A DNA stretch of 9,109 bases from an uncultured Holdemanella sp. Lineage in GTDB: Bacteria; Bacillota_I; Bacilli_A; Erysipelotrichales; Erysipelotrichaceae. The position numbers and the translations under genes are program-made. Below, in pieces: positions 1 to 5,723 of this stretch. Within the stretch, counting starts at the first letter, position 1. Each line of letters opens with the position of its first letter. The notes under the pieces are model-generated. The model ran no database searches, was not told the DNA's origin, and worked only from the letters and a program-made list of their open reading frames with translations. The DNA is taken from the NCBI RefSeq assembly GCF_934772795.1, contig NZ_CAKVMR010000080.1, positions 1 to 9,109 on the forward strand. Reading direction: 5' to 3'.

Positions 1-45
1 TATTTAAGCGAAAGCCTCGATATTTTCTGTATTTGAGAGAAAGTT

Positions 46-104
46 TCGGCATAGTTTCAACTTCGGTATAGTCGGCACTATGCCGATTTCGGAATAGTGC
101 CGAC
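46..104. repeat. Nested palindrome cluster (TCGGCA/TGCCGA)
   Basis: TCGGCA occurs at 46-51 and 72-77 and its reverse complement TGCCGA at 81-86 and 98-103. The longer unit TCGGNATAGT appears directly at 46-55, 63-72 and 89-98 and inverted at 77-86. Several hairpins are therefore possible; the best pairs 71-81 with 94-104 (11 bp, perfect), then a G-A mismatch and three more pairs around an ATTT loop. No gene is visible in 1-98; I see only this repeat there. The right arm of the hairpin is fused to the broken reverse transcriptase frame, so this may be a foreign repeat joined at a deletion point. Confidence 0.7.
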
Positions 105-806
105 GACTCAATAGTCATGTGCCAAACAAGGGAAGATTTGGAAAAAGCCAAAGTCATAGTACATGAAACATTACAACGTCTAGGCCTTGAATTGGCAGAA
201 GATAAAAGTGATGATATTGATTTTCACGAGAAAGACTTTGATTTCCTAAGTTTTACGTTCAATCATTTAAAAATGTCTAAAAATAGACGTGTCTATTACA
301 CGTTTGGACCATCAATTAAATCGATAAAGAAGTTTAAAAGTGATGTTAAGTCTATCACAAAGAAAAGATACACATATTCCTTTGAAAAGTGGACAGAGCT
401 TTTAAACCCTGTGTTAAGGGGTAAGTTTAATTATTTTCTTATTCCTTTTCAAGTCGAGCAAGAAATTAAGCTTCTGTTACAAGAACGCGGACGAATAATG
501 CATGGTATACCTGCACTTAAAGCTGGCGTATTAGATGGTTATGTAAGACAAAGACTTCGTGTTAATTTTTCATGCCGAGGAAAGCAACATGGTGGCCAAG
601 TGCAAGGCAAACTTTTAACTGTCAAGTATGATAACAAATTCTTCATAAGATGTATGGGTCTAGTTACAGGTGAATTCATGCAGGCTCAACTGGCTTTTCC
701 TGGAATTAGCTTAGATGATTTTACTCTGATGTTAGACTCTAATAAAAGAAAAAGAACCTCTAATCAGAAAACAAAAAGGTTCTTTCAATATGCATACGCC
801 AAATAA
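99..806 (+). pseudogene. Group II intron reverse transcriptase/maturase, 3' remnant
   Basis: This is the C-terminal half of an intron-encoded protein that in its intact form copies and helps splice a group II intron. Read upstream of the ATG at 117 the frame gives ADDSIVMCQT, i.e. the end of the (Y/F)ADD catalytic motif without its aromatic residue; a TAG at 69-71 closes the frame. All fingers and palm segments before YADD are missing. What remains is the FDFLSFTF motif just after the palm, the thumb and the maturase X domain (GKFNYF, YVRQRLRV, IGLV-like MGLVTGEF). No HNH endonuclease domain follows. An inverted repeat AAAGAACCT/AGGTTCTTT (751-759, 777-785) lies in the last codons and may be intron domain IV structure. 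Domains V-VI follow in the same orientation, which supports the call. The 229-aa product from 117 could be made but cannot be an active reverse transcriptase. The family is certain; the exact left edge is inferred. Confidence 0.88.
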
Positions 807-853
807 GTTGAATCACAACATTTAAGTCTTTTCTAAAATTTAACTCACATTGG

Positions 854-932
854 TAAGCCGTATGCCTTAGTAGGGCACGTACGGTTTGACAAGGGGCGGT
901 AGAATTAAAATTCTGTCGCCTACTTTTTCTAT
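854..932 (+). ncRNA. Group II intron domains V and VI (3' end of intron)
   Basis: The 34 nt at 854-887 match domain V: AGCCGTATGC on the left pairs with GCACGTACGGTT on the right, with the AGC catalytic triad at 856-858. The terminal loop (TTAGTA region) is not a standard GAAA tetraloop. Domain VI follows at about 891-928: GGGGCG pairs with CGCC and an AGAATT/AATTCT helix tops the stem, leaving A922 unpaired as the likely branch point. An AT ending at 931-932 fits the usual AY intron end, so the 3' splice site is about 930-932. The RNA core looks intact even though the coding part is broken. The intron was inserted only about 30 bp upstream of the glmU -10 element. Confidence 0.82.
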
Positions 933-960
933 ATGTGACCTTTTAATGTCTTTGGATTTT

Positions 961-969
961 TGTTAGAAT
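961..969 (+). promoter_or_regulatory. Extended -10 promoter of glmU-prs operon
   Basis: TGT followed by TAGAAT (964-969) is an extended -10 element. The expected -35 position (941-946, TTTTAA) is poor, which is common with a TGn extension. Transcription would start near 976, just before the AGGTGA ribosome binding site at 984-989. This promoter lies downstream of the intron end, so glmU does not depend on reading through the intron. Confidence 0.5.
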
Positions 970-993
970 AGATACGGAAAGTCAGGTGAAAAT

Positions 994-1995
994 ATGCGTA
1001 ATGCGATTGTTCTGGCGGCAGGAAAAGGAACTCGAATGAAATCAGATCGTAGCAAACTAATGCATACGATTATTGATCGTTCAATGTTGGCTTATATCAT
1101 TGATGCTTTAAAAGCTGTATCTGTAGAAAGAATTGTAGTGATTGTTGGATATCAAGCTGAAAGTATCAAGGAAGCTTTTCCGGATGTTGAATTTGCTTTG
1201 CAGCAACCACAATTGGGGACAGGTCATGCGGTTATGCAAGCTACACAATTAAAGGATGAAGATGGGGATACATTGATTATCAATGGGGATGGACCTTGTA
1301 TTCAGCCTGAGACATTGGAAAAACTATTCCAAACCAATCAAGATGCATCATTAACTTTATTAACTTCTGTATTGGATGATGGAGCTCATTATGGTCGTAT
1401 TGTTCGTGATGAAAATAGTCATGTTCAAGCGATTGTAGAGGCAAAAGATTGTACAGAAGAACAAAAACAAATTTGTGAAATCAATGCGGGTATGTATTGT
1501 TTCAAAAATAGAGATTTATTTGATAATCTTGATAAATTAACAACAAACAATGCTCAACACGAGTATTACTTAACAGACTTGGTTAAGATTTTAGCTAATC
1601 AAGGAAAGGTTGTTAAGGGATTGGTAGTTGAAGACCGTGATGAAGTTATGGGAATCAATGATTGTGTAGAATTACATAAAGCGTATGAATGGATGCGCAA
1701 TCGAATCAACAATAACTGGATGAAAGAAGGGGTACAGATTGTAGACCCTATGCGAACAGTTATTGGAAAAGATGTAGCGATTGGACATGATGTAATTATT
1801 CATCCAAATGTTGAAATTCTTGGTAACACAGAAATTGGTGATTTCGTTGAGATTTTGCCAGGGTCTTATTTGAATAATTCAAAAATTGAAGCTCGTGCTA
1901 TTGTAGATTCAAGTAAAGTCGTCAATTCTTGCATAGAAGAAGGTTCTGTTGTAGGACCTATGTCTTATGTAAGCAATAATAAAACCATAAAATAA
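994..1995 (+). CDS. glmU: GlcNAc-1-phosphate uridylyltransferase (GlmU lacking acetyltransferase half)
   Basis: The protein makes UDP-GlcNAc from UTP and GlcNAc-1-phosphate, the cytoplasmic entry to peptidoglycan. Visible motifs of the nucleotidyltransferase domain: LAAGKGTRM (7-15), K21, QLGTGHA (73-79), the metal-binding D99, YGRIVRD (133-139), E149/K151, EINAG (162-166) and the N222-D223 pair. A left-handed beta-helix starts near residue 252 but stops after about four coils, at VGPMSYV, where full GlmU continues with the RPG segment and the acetyl-CoA site. The protein is 333 aa against about 450-460 for the family, so the glucosamine-1-phosphate acetyltransferase active site is absent. 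The PK of the signature is SK here (S20-K21). The start is fixed by AGGTGA at 984-989. prs follows after 29 bp, leaving no room for a frameshifted tail. The uridylyltransferase call is firm; loss of acetyltransferase is read directly from length and motifs. Confidence 0.93.
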   Translation: MRNAIVLAAGKGTRMKSDRSKLMHTIIDRSMLAYIIDALKAVSVERIVVIVGYQAESIKEAFPDVEFALQQPQLGTGHAVMQATQLKDEDGDTLIINGDGPCIQPETLEKLFQTNQDASLTLLTSVLDDGAHYGRIVRDENSHVQAIVEAKDCTEEQKQICEINAGMYCFKNRDLFDNLDKLTTNNAQHEYYLTDLVKILANQGKVVKGLVVEDRDEVMGINDCVELHKAYEWMRNRINNNWMKEGVQIVDPMRTVIGKDVAIGHDVIIHPNVEILGNTEIGDFVEILPGSYLNNSKIEARAIVDSSKVVNSCIEEGSVVGPMSYVSNNKTIK

Positions 1996-2024
1996 ACCTG
2001 ATAGGGTATGAGAAAGGATAAATC

Positions 2025-2981
2025 ATGAAAAACACTGTTGTATTTGCTTTATCATCTAGCGTTGGTTTAGCAGAAGATATTTGTAAAGAATTAGGATTGG
2101 AATTAGGTAAATGTGAAGTTAAACATTTTGCGGATGGAGAAATCTTAGTAGAACTTGGAGAATCTGTTCGTGGAAAACACGTATATTTTGTACAAAGTAC
2201 AAATAAACCTGTAAACTCAAATTTAATGGAAATTTTAATTGGTATTGATGCATGTAAACGTGCAAGTGCTGCAAGCATCACTGCTATCATTCCATATTTT
2301 GGATATGCACGTCAGGATCGTAAAGCGAAACCTCGTCAGCCAATTACTTCTAAATTAGTTGCTAGTTTATTAGAAAGAGCTGGAGCTGATCGTGTAGTTA
2401 CAGTTGACTTACACGCTACTCAGATTCAAGGATTCTTTGATATTCCAGCAGACGATATTACTGCGAATGGATTGATTGCTGATTACTTCAAACACCAAGA
2501 AGGATTAGGTGAAATCGTAGTTGTATCTCCTGATCACGGTGGAGCTGTACGTGCTCGTAACTTAGCAAATGCATTAGGTGCACCTATCGCAATCATCGAC
2601 AAACGTCGTCCTAAACCAAACGTAGCAGAAGCTATGAACTTAATTGGTGATGTTGATGGTAAAACTGCAATCATCATCGATGACATGGTAGATACAGCTG
2701 GTACATTAACTGCTGGTATCAAAATGTTGAAAGACAAGGGTGCTAAAGCTGTTTATGCATCATGTTCACATGGTATCCTTTCAGGACCTGCTATCGATCG
2801 TTTAAAAGCTGCTGAATTAGCTGGATTCGTTTGTACAAATACAATTGATCAAACAGAAAATCAAAAAGTTTATCCTGAAATGACTGTTCTTTCAATGGCA
2901 CCATTGTTAGCTGGATTAATTCATGCAGTTGAAGAAAATTCTTCATTATCAGAAGTATTAGCACACGCATTTGATGACTAA
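2025..2981 (+). CDS. prs: Ribose-phosphate pyrophosphokinase (PRPP synthetase)
   Basis: It transfers pyrophosphate from ATP to ribose-5-phosphate, giving PRPP for purine, pyrimidine, His, Trp and NAD synthesis; cytoplasmic, a hexamer in class I enzymes. The 318 aa are the normal length. Visible motifs: FADGE (35-39), the ATP-binding RQDRK loop (96-100) followed by the flexible KPRQPI loop, the catalytic-region VDLHATQIQGFF (127-138), SPDHGGAVRAR (168-178) and the PRPP-binding DDMVDTAGT (219-227). AAGGA at 2014-2018, six bases before ATG, sets the start. The glmU-prs pairing is a conserved order in Firmicutes. In the second half many codons end in C (ATC, AAC, GAC), unlike the neighbours, as expected for a highly expressed gene. 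Confidence 0.98.
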   Translation: MKNTVVFALSSSVGLAEDICKELGLELGKCEVKHFADGEILVELGESVRGKHVYFVQSTNKPVNSNLMEILIGIDACKRASAASITAIIPYFGYARQDRKAKPRQPITSKLVASLLERAGADRVVTVDLHATQIQGFFDIPADDITANGLIADYFKHQEGLGEIVVVSPDHGGAVRARNLANALGAPIAIIDKRRPKPNVAEAMNLIGDVDGKTAIIIDDMVDTAGTLTAGIKMLKDKGAKAVYASCSHGILSGPAIDRLKAAELAGFVCTNTIDQTENQKVYPEMTVLSMAPLLAGLIHAVEENSSLSEVLAHAFDD

Positions 2982-2982
2982 T

Positions 2983-3336
2983 ATGGAAACATTGTTTATT
3001 GGTTATCCACCTTGTTCAACTTGTAAAAAAGCATATAAAGCTTTGCAAGAGTTGGGTATTGAAGCTACATATCGAAATATTAAAGAAGAAAATCCAACAA
3101 AAGAAGAAATTCAAAGTTGGATCCATCGTGGTGTGGAATTAAAGAAATTGTTCAATACAAGTGGTATGTTGTATCGTGAATTAAATGTAAAAGAAAAACG
3201 CGAAACATATACAGAAGGACAATTGATTGAATTACTTGCTTCAAATGGTATGTTAGTAAAAAGACCGATTGTAATTCAAGGGGATACTATTATCATAGGA
3301 AACAAAGTTTCAGAATACGAAAACTTACAAAAATAG
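2983..3336 (+). CDS. ArsC/Spx-family thioredoxin-fold protein
   Basis: A 117-aa protein of the arsenate reductase/Spx family. The N-terminus LFIGYPPCSTCKKA holds a CXXC pair (C11, C14) at the usual place, and KRPIVI (93-98) supplies the conserved R94-P95 of the family's C-terminal part. The middle FNTSGMLYRELN (57-68) is also typical. Members either reduce arsenate or similar substrates with thioredoxin/glutaredoxin, or bind RNA polymerase as stress regulators (Spx). The sequence does not decide between these, and no ars genes are near, so I give no symbol. I chose ATG 2983, one base after the prs stop, because it gives the usual short N-terminus; an earlier TTG 2971 or ATG 2974 would overlap prs. 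There is no clear ribosome binding site, so translation is probably coupled to prs. Confidence 0.88.
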   Translation: METLFIGYPPCSTCKKAYKALQELGIEATYRNIKEENPTKEEIQSWIHRGVELKKLFNTSGMLYRELNVKEKRETYTEGQLIELLASNGMLVKRPIVIQGDTIIIGNKVSEYENLQK

Positions 3337-3365
3337 ACCTGTCAAAACGACAGGTCTTTCTTTAC
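3335..3365. terminator. Bidirectional terminator between arsC-like gene and tatD
   Basis: AGACCTGTC (3335-3343) pairs perfectly with GACAGGTCT (3349-3357) around a five-base loop. On the plus strand TTCTTTACTT follows; on the minus strand TATTTTTG follows. It serves both convergent genes and its left arm overlaps the stop codon (3334-3336) of the ArsC-like gene. Confidence 0.88.
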
Positions 3366-4111
3366 TTAAAAATGGAATTAAAGTTTTCTTCAATTTGTTT
3401 ACATGTACTTGCTTCATCCAGTTGTTTGATTTCACAAATCTTCTTTGCGACATATTCCACATACATAGGTTCATTTTCTTTTCCACGATAAGGAACAGGT
3501 GTTAAATAAGGAGAATCTGTTTCTGTGATGATTCGATCAATAGGACATGCTTCAATACATTCAGGGGCTTGTCTAGCATTTTTGAATGTGATAGGTCCTG
3601 CAAATGAAATCATAGAATTCATTTTTAAACATTCCATCATAGTTTCTTTACTTCCGCTAAAACAATGGAAAATAATTTTTGTCTTTGCGTATTGTTTTAA
3701 AATATCCATGCAGTCTTTTGTGGATTCACGCATATGAATAGAAATGGGAAGATTATGTTCATTCGCAATTTGAATTTGTTTGATGAACAATTCTTTTTGT
3801 AGATCATTAAAACTTGTATCCCAATAATAATCCAAACCAATTTCTCCTAGACAATCTAAATAAGGTGTTTGATCAATAAGATATTGAATTTCCTTATCTG
3901 AAACTTCTTTGGCATCACTTGGAAACCATCCAAAGGCAATTTTGAAGAATGGATACTTTTCCTTTATTCTTTTTGCTCGTTCTAACTCTTCAGGACTTGT
4001 GCACATGATCATGCAGGATGTAATATTTTTAACTTTAATATTTTCAATAATTTCATCAATACGACTATATAAACGATCACAAGTGATGTGACAATGACTA
4101 TCTGTATACAT
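3362..4111 (-). CDS. tatD: TatD-family metal-dependent hydrolase (putative DNase)
   Basis: A TIM-barrel amidohydrolase-type protein, 249 aa, near the family's usual 250-260. TatD enzymes act as Mg-dependent 3' exonucleases or related hydrolases in the cytoplasm. Metal ligands are visible: DSHCH (D4, H6, H8), GEIGLDYY with E90, H126 in SIHMRES, H149 in FHCFSGS and D199 in ETDSPYLTPVPYRG. The loop that is usually GxHP reads GWFP (61-64), so the conserved histidine near the phosphate site is F63. The start has an AAGAAGG ribosome binding site (4118-4124) and a good promoter. It stands alone here, not in the common metG-tatD-rnmV-ksgA order. Family is certain; the exact substrate is not. Confidence 0.94.
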   Translation of the reverse strand: MYTDSHCHITCDRLYSRIDEIIENIKVKNITSCMIMCTSPEELERAKRIKEKYPFFKIAFGWFPSDAKEVSDKEIQYLIDQTPYLDCLGEIGLDYYWDTSFNDLQKELFIKQIQIANEHNLPISIHMRESTKDCMDILKQYAKTKIIFHCFSGSKETMMECLKMNSMISFAGPITFKNARQAPECIEACPIDRIITETDSPYLTPVPYRGKENEPMYVEYVAKKICEIKQLDEASTCKQIEENFNSIFK

Positions 4112-4133
4112 AAATAACCTTCTTTCTTAAAAT

Positions 4134-4162
4134 AGTATATAATTGTGTTTAAAGAGGTGCAA
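4134..4162 (-). promoter_or_regulatory. tatD promoter
   Basis: On the minus strand TTGCAC (4162-4157) and TATACT (4139-4134) are exactly 17 bp apart. The start would be near 4127, leaving a leader of only about 16 nt that is nearly all ribosome binding site. The -35 hexamer lies over the ribosome binding site and start of the divergent gene. Confidence 0.7.
4138..4143 (+). promoter_or_regulatory. -10 element of the DUF3284-like gene
   Basis: TATAAT (4138-4143) is a perfect -10 and overlaps the tatD -10 by two bases. The matching -35 area (4115-4120) is weak. A start near 4150 gives a leader of about 14 nt carrying AGAGGTG. Confidence 0.55.
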
Positions 4163-4163
4163 T

Positions 4164-4601
4164 ATGAAAGTTAGTGTGGAATTAAATGTAAGTGATAAAG
4201 AGTTCTATGATTTGATGATGAAATCTTTAAAAGAAGAAATTAGAAATGTATCAAAGAAAAATTTAGAATTAAAAGAAGGCTTAAAATATAAAAAGAAATC
4301 AGCTCAAAGAAAAGGAATTGGTTCAGAGATTACTGTGCATATCAAAAGGTTGATTCCGAATACATTGTATGAAGCAACGTTTGTCACGGCAATCGATCAT
4401 ACAACTATTTCTTATAAGATTGAATCTTTAAGTGAATCAAAAATTAGAGTGACTTATGAAGAAATATATGAAAATGTTTCTTCAAAAGAAGTTCCTGCTT
4501 GGAGACAAAAAATGGCCGAGAAGCAGTCAGTCAAAAAATCAAAGAAAATGTTTAAAGAGGTTGAAAAATTCATTTTAAATGAAAGAAATAAAAAGGACTG
4601 A
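4164..4601 (+). CDS. DUF3284-like protein of unknown function
   Basis: A 145-aa soluble, lysine-rich protein. It begins MKVSVELNVSDKEFYDLM and has a mid-region ISYKIESLSESKIRVTYEE, the pattern I associate with DUF3284 proteins of Firmicutes, which look like a START/SRPBCC-type alpha-beta fold. The C-terminus (about 115-145) is a charged helix rich in Lys. No catalytic motif is visible and I give no function. ATG 4164 is chosen over an upstream TTG at 4143 because AGAGGTG (4153-4159) sits just before it and the -10 box covers 4143. It is transcribed alone and ends at its own terminator. Gene reality is near certain; the family name is from memory of the pattern. Confidence 0.8.
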   Translation: MKVSVELNVSDKEFYDLMMKSLKEEIRNVSKKNLELKEGLKYKKKSAQRKGIGSEITVHIKRLIPNTLYEATFVTAIDHTTISYKIESLSESKIRVTYEEIYENVSSKEVPAWRQKMAEKQSVKKSKKMFKEVEKFILNERNKKD

Positions 4602-4614
4602 TTATTCCAAAATA

Positions 4615-4648
4615 GAGACCAAGTTTTCCATCTTGGTTTCTTTTTTTG
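4615..4648 (+). terminator. Rho-independent terminator
   Basis: GAGACCAAG (4615-4623) pairs with CTTGGTTTC (4632-4640), one G-U pair, loop of eight, followed directly by seven T (4641-4647). Confidence 0.93.
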
Positions 4649-4676
4649 TTTATATGCGTTATAAAATCTGTATAGA
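4646..4676 (+). promoter_or_regulatory. Possible promoter of the 57-aa peptide gene
   Basis: TTGTTT (4646-4651) and TATAGA (4671-4676) are 19 bp apart; TATAAA at 4660-4665 is another possible -10 but lacks a partner. The spacing is long, so this is only a candidate. Because terminators stand on both sides, the small gene must have a promoter somewhere in 4649-4697. Confidence 0.3.
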
Positions 4677-4712
4677 AAAGCTTTAACCCAACAAACGAAG
4701 GAGGAATTGGAT

Positions 4713-4886
4713 ATGAAGAAGTTAGGTTATTTAGCGGGGGCATCATTGTTATTTGTTCCAATGCCTCTATATGCAGCAGGAATTGGTTCTAGTAACCAAG
4801 TATTTACTCACACTGGATGGTTCTCAGTTATTTGTATGGCAACAATCGGTGTTGGAGTTGCGATTTGTTCAAAACATCAGAAATAA
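4713..4886 (+). CDS. Small exported or membrane peptide, 57 aa
   Basis: Reads MKKLGYLAGASLLFVPMPL as a signal-like start (K2, K3, hydrophobic core 4-19) with a likely cleavage after LYAA (19-22). The predicted mature part is about 35 aa: a short polar stretch, then THTG (32-35), a hydrophobic segment W36-C52 long enough to span a membrane, and a basic end SKHQK. That tail has the layout of a cell-wall sorting signal (xxxTG, hydrophobic run, basic tail), but the LPxTG itself is not present. AAGGAGG at 4698-4704, eight bases upstream, is a near-perfect ribosome binding site. Own terminators on both sides make it a single-gene unit. I do not recognise the family. It could be a membrane peptide, a small regulator, or a leader-less bacteriocin-like peptide; nothing here decides. 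Confidence 0.75.
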   Translation: MKKLGYLAGASLLFVPMPLYAAGIGSSNQVFTHTGWFSVICMATIGVGVAICSKHQK

Positions 4887-4891
4887 TAATG

Positions 4892-4937
4892 AAAAAAGGT
4901 TCAACAGTAAATAGAATTTGGGCTGTGGACCTTTTTT
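4892..4937 (+). terminator. Rho-independent terminator
   Basis: GGTTC-A-ACAG (4898-4907) pairs with CTGTGGACC (4923-4931) with one bulged A and one G-T pair, loop of 15. Six A precede and six T (4932-4937) follow, so the stem extends and may also work on the minus strand. Confidence 0.85.
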
Positions 4938-4963
4938 ATTTATAATTTCACAATCATTGATAA

Positions 4964-4975
4964 TAACATATGTTA
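4964..4975. promoter_or_regulatory. PrfA-box-like operator
   Basis: TAACATATGTTA is a perfect 12-bp palindrome. It matches 12 of the 14 positions of the Listeria PrfA box (TTAACANNTGTTAA), missing only the outermost pair. Its centre is 41.5 bp before the transcription start expected from the -10 at 4999-5004, the classic class II activator position for the Crp/Fnr family. There is no good -35 element, which fits activator dependence. The gene downstream encodes a Crp/Fnr-family protein, so autoregulation is the natural inference. A second palindrome AGTTAACT (5006-5013) covers the start point. Confidence 0.55.
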
Positions 4976-4995
4976 CCTACAATTTTTGTGGAGTA

Positions 4996-5004
4996 TGTTA
5001 TACT
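4996..5004 (+). promoter_or_regulatory. Extended -10 promoter of the Crp/Fnr regulator
   Basis: TGT plus TATACT (4999-5004) forms an extended -10. At the -35 position (17-bp spacing, 4976-4981) there is CCTACA, no match. Expected start near 5011. Confidence 0.6.
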
Positions 5005-5032
5005 GAGTTAACTGAAAGAGAAAGGGTAACTT

Positions 5033-5689
5033 ATGGGCAGCAATTATTTGGTGAAGTTTCTTGAAGAAAAAGAAGTGCCTACAATCACAAAAAAAAGACA
5101 CACATATTTAACGTATTACGGTTTAGAACAACAAGATACGTACGTGTTAAAAGAAGGTATTGTTAAGACTAGTATAATTTTGCGTGATGGAAGAGAATTT
5201 AATATTTCTTATATTAAAGGACCTGATATTATTTCATTATTAAAAGATGAAGTAAGTCAATATACATCAGCTCCATTTAACGTTCGTATTGAGAGTGAAA
5301 CGGCTACTTTTTATCGTATTCCAAGAGTGTTATTCTGGGATTTTGTAAATCAAGATCCAGAGTTAAAAGAGTATGTGAATTCATATTATCGTACTAAATT
5401 AACGGAAGCTATTTTTAGACAACAACTAATGACTATGAATGGTAAGAACGGAGCAGTATGTTCTTTTATCTATCAATTGATTCCTTTATTTGGAAGAAAA
5501 GTAAAGAAGGGTATTTTAATTGATTTCCAAGTGACAAATGATGATATTGCAGGATTCTGCGGAATTTCTACTAGGAATAGTGTAAATCGTATTTTAAGAG
5601 GGTTACGTGAACAAAATGTAATCTCGATGGTATATCAGAAAATTTTGATTTTAGATGTAGATTATTTAAAACAATTTGTACAAGCATAA
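5033..5689 (+). CDS. Crp/Fnr-family transcriptional regulator (PrfA-like)
   Basis: A 218-aa dimeric DNA-binding regulator type. Residues about 15-105 form the cyclic-nucleotide-binding-like beta barrel (YVLKEGIVKTSIILRDGRE at 37-55). About 108-135 is the dimer helix and about 140-215 the winged helix-turn-helix, with VTNDDIAGFCGIS and the recognition helix RNSVNRILRGLRE (181-193). There is no N-terminal cysteine cluster for an Fe-S centre, so it is not a classic Fnr, and the residues that bind cAMP in Crp are not evident. Length and layout resemble the PrfA/Flp branch of Firmicutes. AAAGGG (5021-5026) precedes ATG by six bases. A PrfA-like box sits at -41.5, suggesting self-control. Its effector and other targets are not visible; the convergent MATE operon is a neighbour, not a shown target. 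Confidence 0.93.
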   Translation: MGSNYLVKFLEEKEVPTITKKRHTYLTYYGLEQQDTYVLKEGIVKTSIILRDGREFNISYIKGPDIISLLKDEVSQYTSAPFNVRIESETATFYRIPRVLFWDFVNQDPELKEYVNSYYRTKLTEAIFRQQLMTMNGKNGAVCSFIYQLIPLFGRKVKKGILIDFQVTNDDIAGFCGISTRNSVNRILRGLREQNVISMVYQKILILDVDYLKQFVQA

Positions 5690-5697
5690 TACAAAAC

Positions 5698-5723
5698 AAA
5701 GCGCAGAGTTAATTCTGCGCTTT
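5698..5723. terminator. Bidirectional terminator between the regulator and MATE operon
   Basis: AAAGCGCAGA (5698-5707) pairs perfectly with TCTGCGCTTT (5714-5723), loop GTTAAT. The TAA stop of the second MATE gene (5709-5711 on the minus strand) lies in the loop. The minus-strand tail TTTGTTTTGT is the better T-run, so it mainly ends the MATE operon. Confidence 0.88.

Noticed and set aside
1..104. CRISPR-like spacing of TCGGNATAGT units
   Set aside because: Units are only 10 bp, gaps are 7-16 bp and irregular, and one unit is inverted; no spacer-sized intervals.
751..785. AAAGAACCT/AGGTTCTTT hairpin read as a terminator
   Set aside because: It lies within the maturase frame, has a 17-base loop and only three T after it; better explained as intron domain IV structure or chance.
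1950..2024. Frameshift hiding the rest of glmU
   Set aside because: Only 29 bp separate the stop from prs, far too little for the missing ~120 residues in any frame.
1958..2290. Minus-strand open frame across the glmU-prs joint
   Set aside because: Opposite to two strongly supported genes, with no ribosome binding site and no recognisable protein pattern.
2534..2737. Minus-strand open frame inside prs
   Set aside because: Antisense shadow of a conserved gene.
3525..4091. Plus-strand open frames of 70 and 60 codons opposite tatD
   Set aside because: Antisense to metal-ligand-bearing parts of TatD; no start signals.
4570..4761. Minus-strand frame covering the 57-aa peptide's start region
   Set aside because: It runs through a rho-independent terminator and the peptide's perfect ribosome binding site; coding support is on the plus strand.
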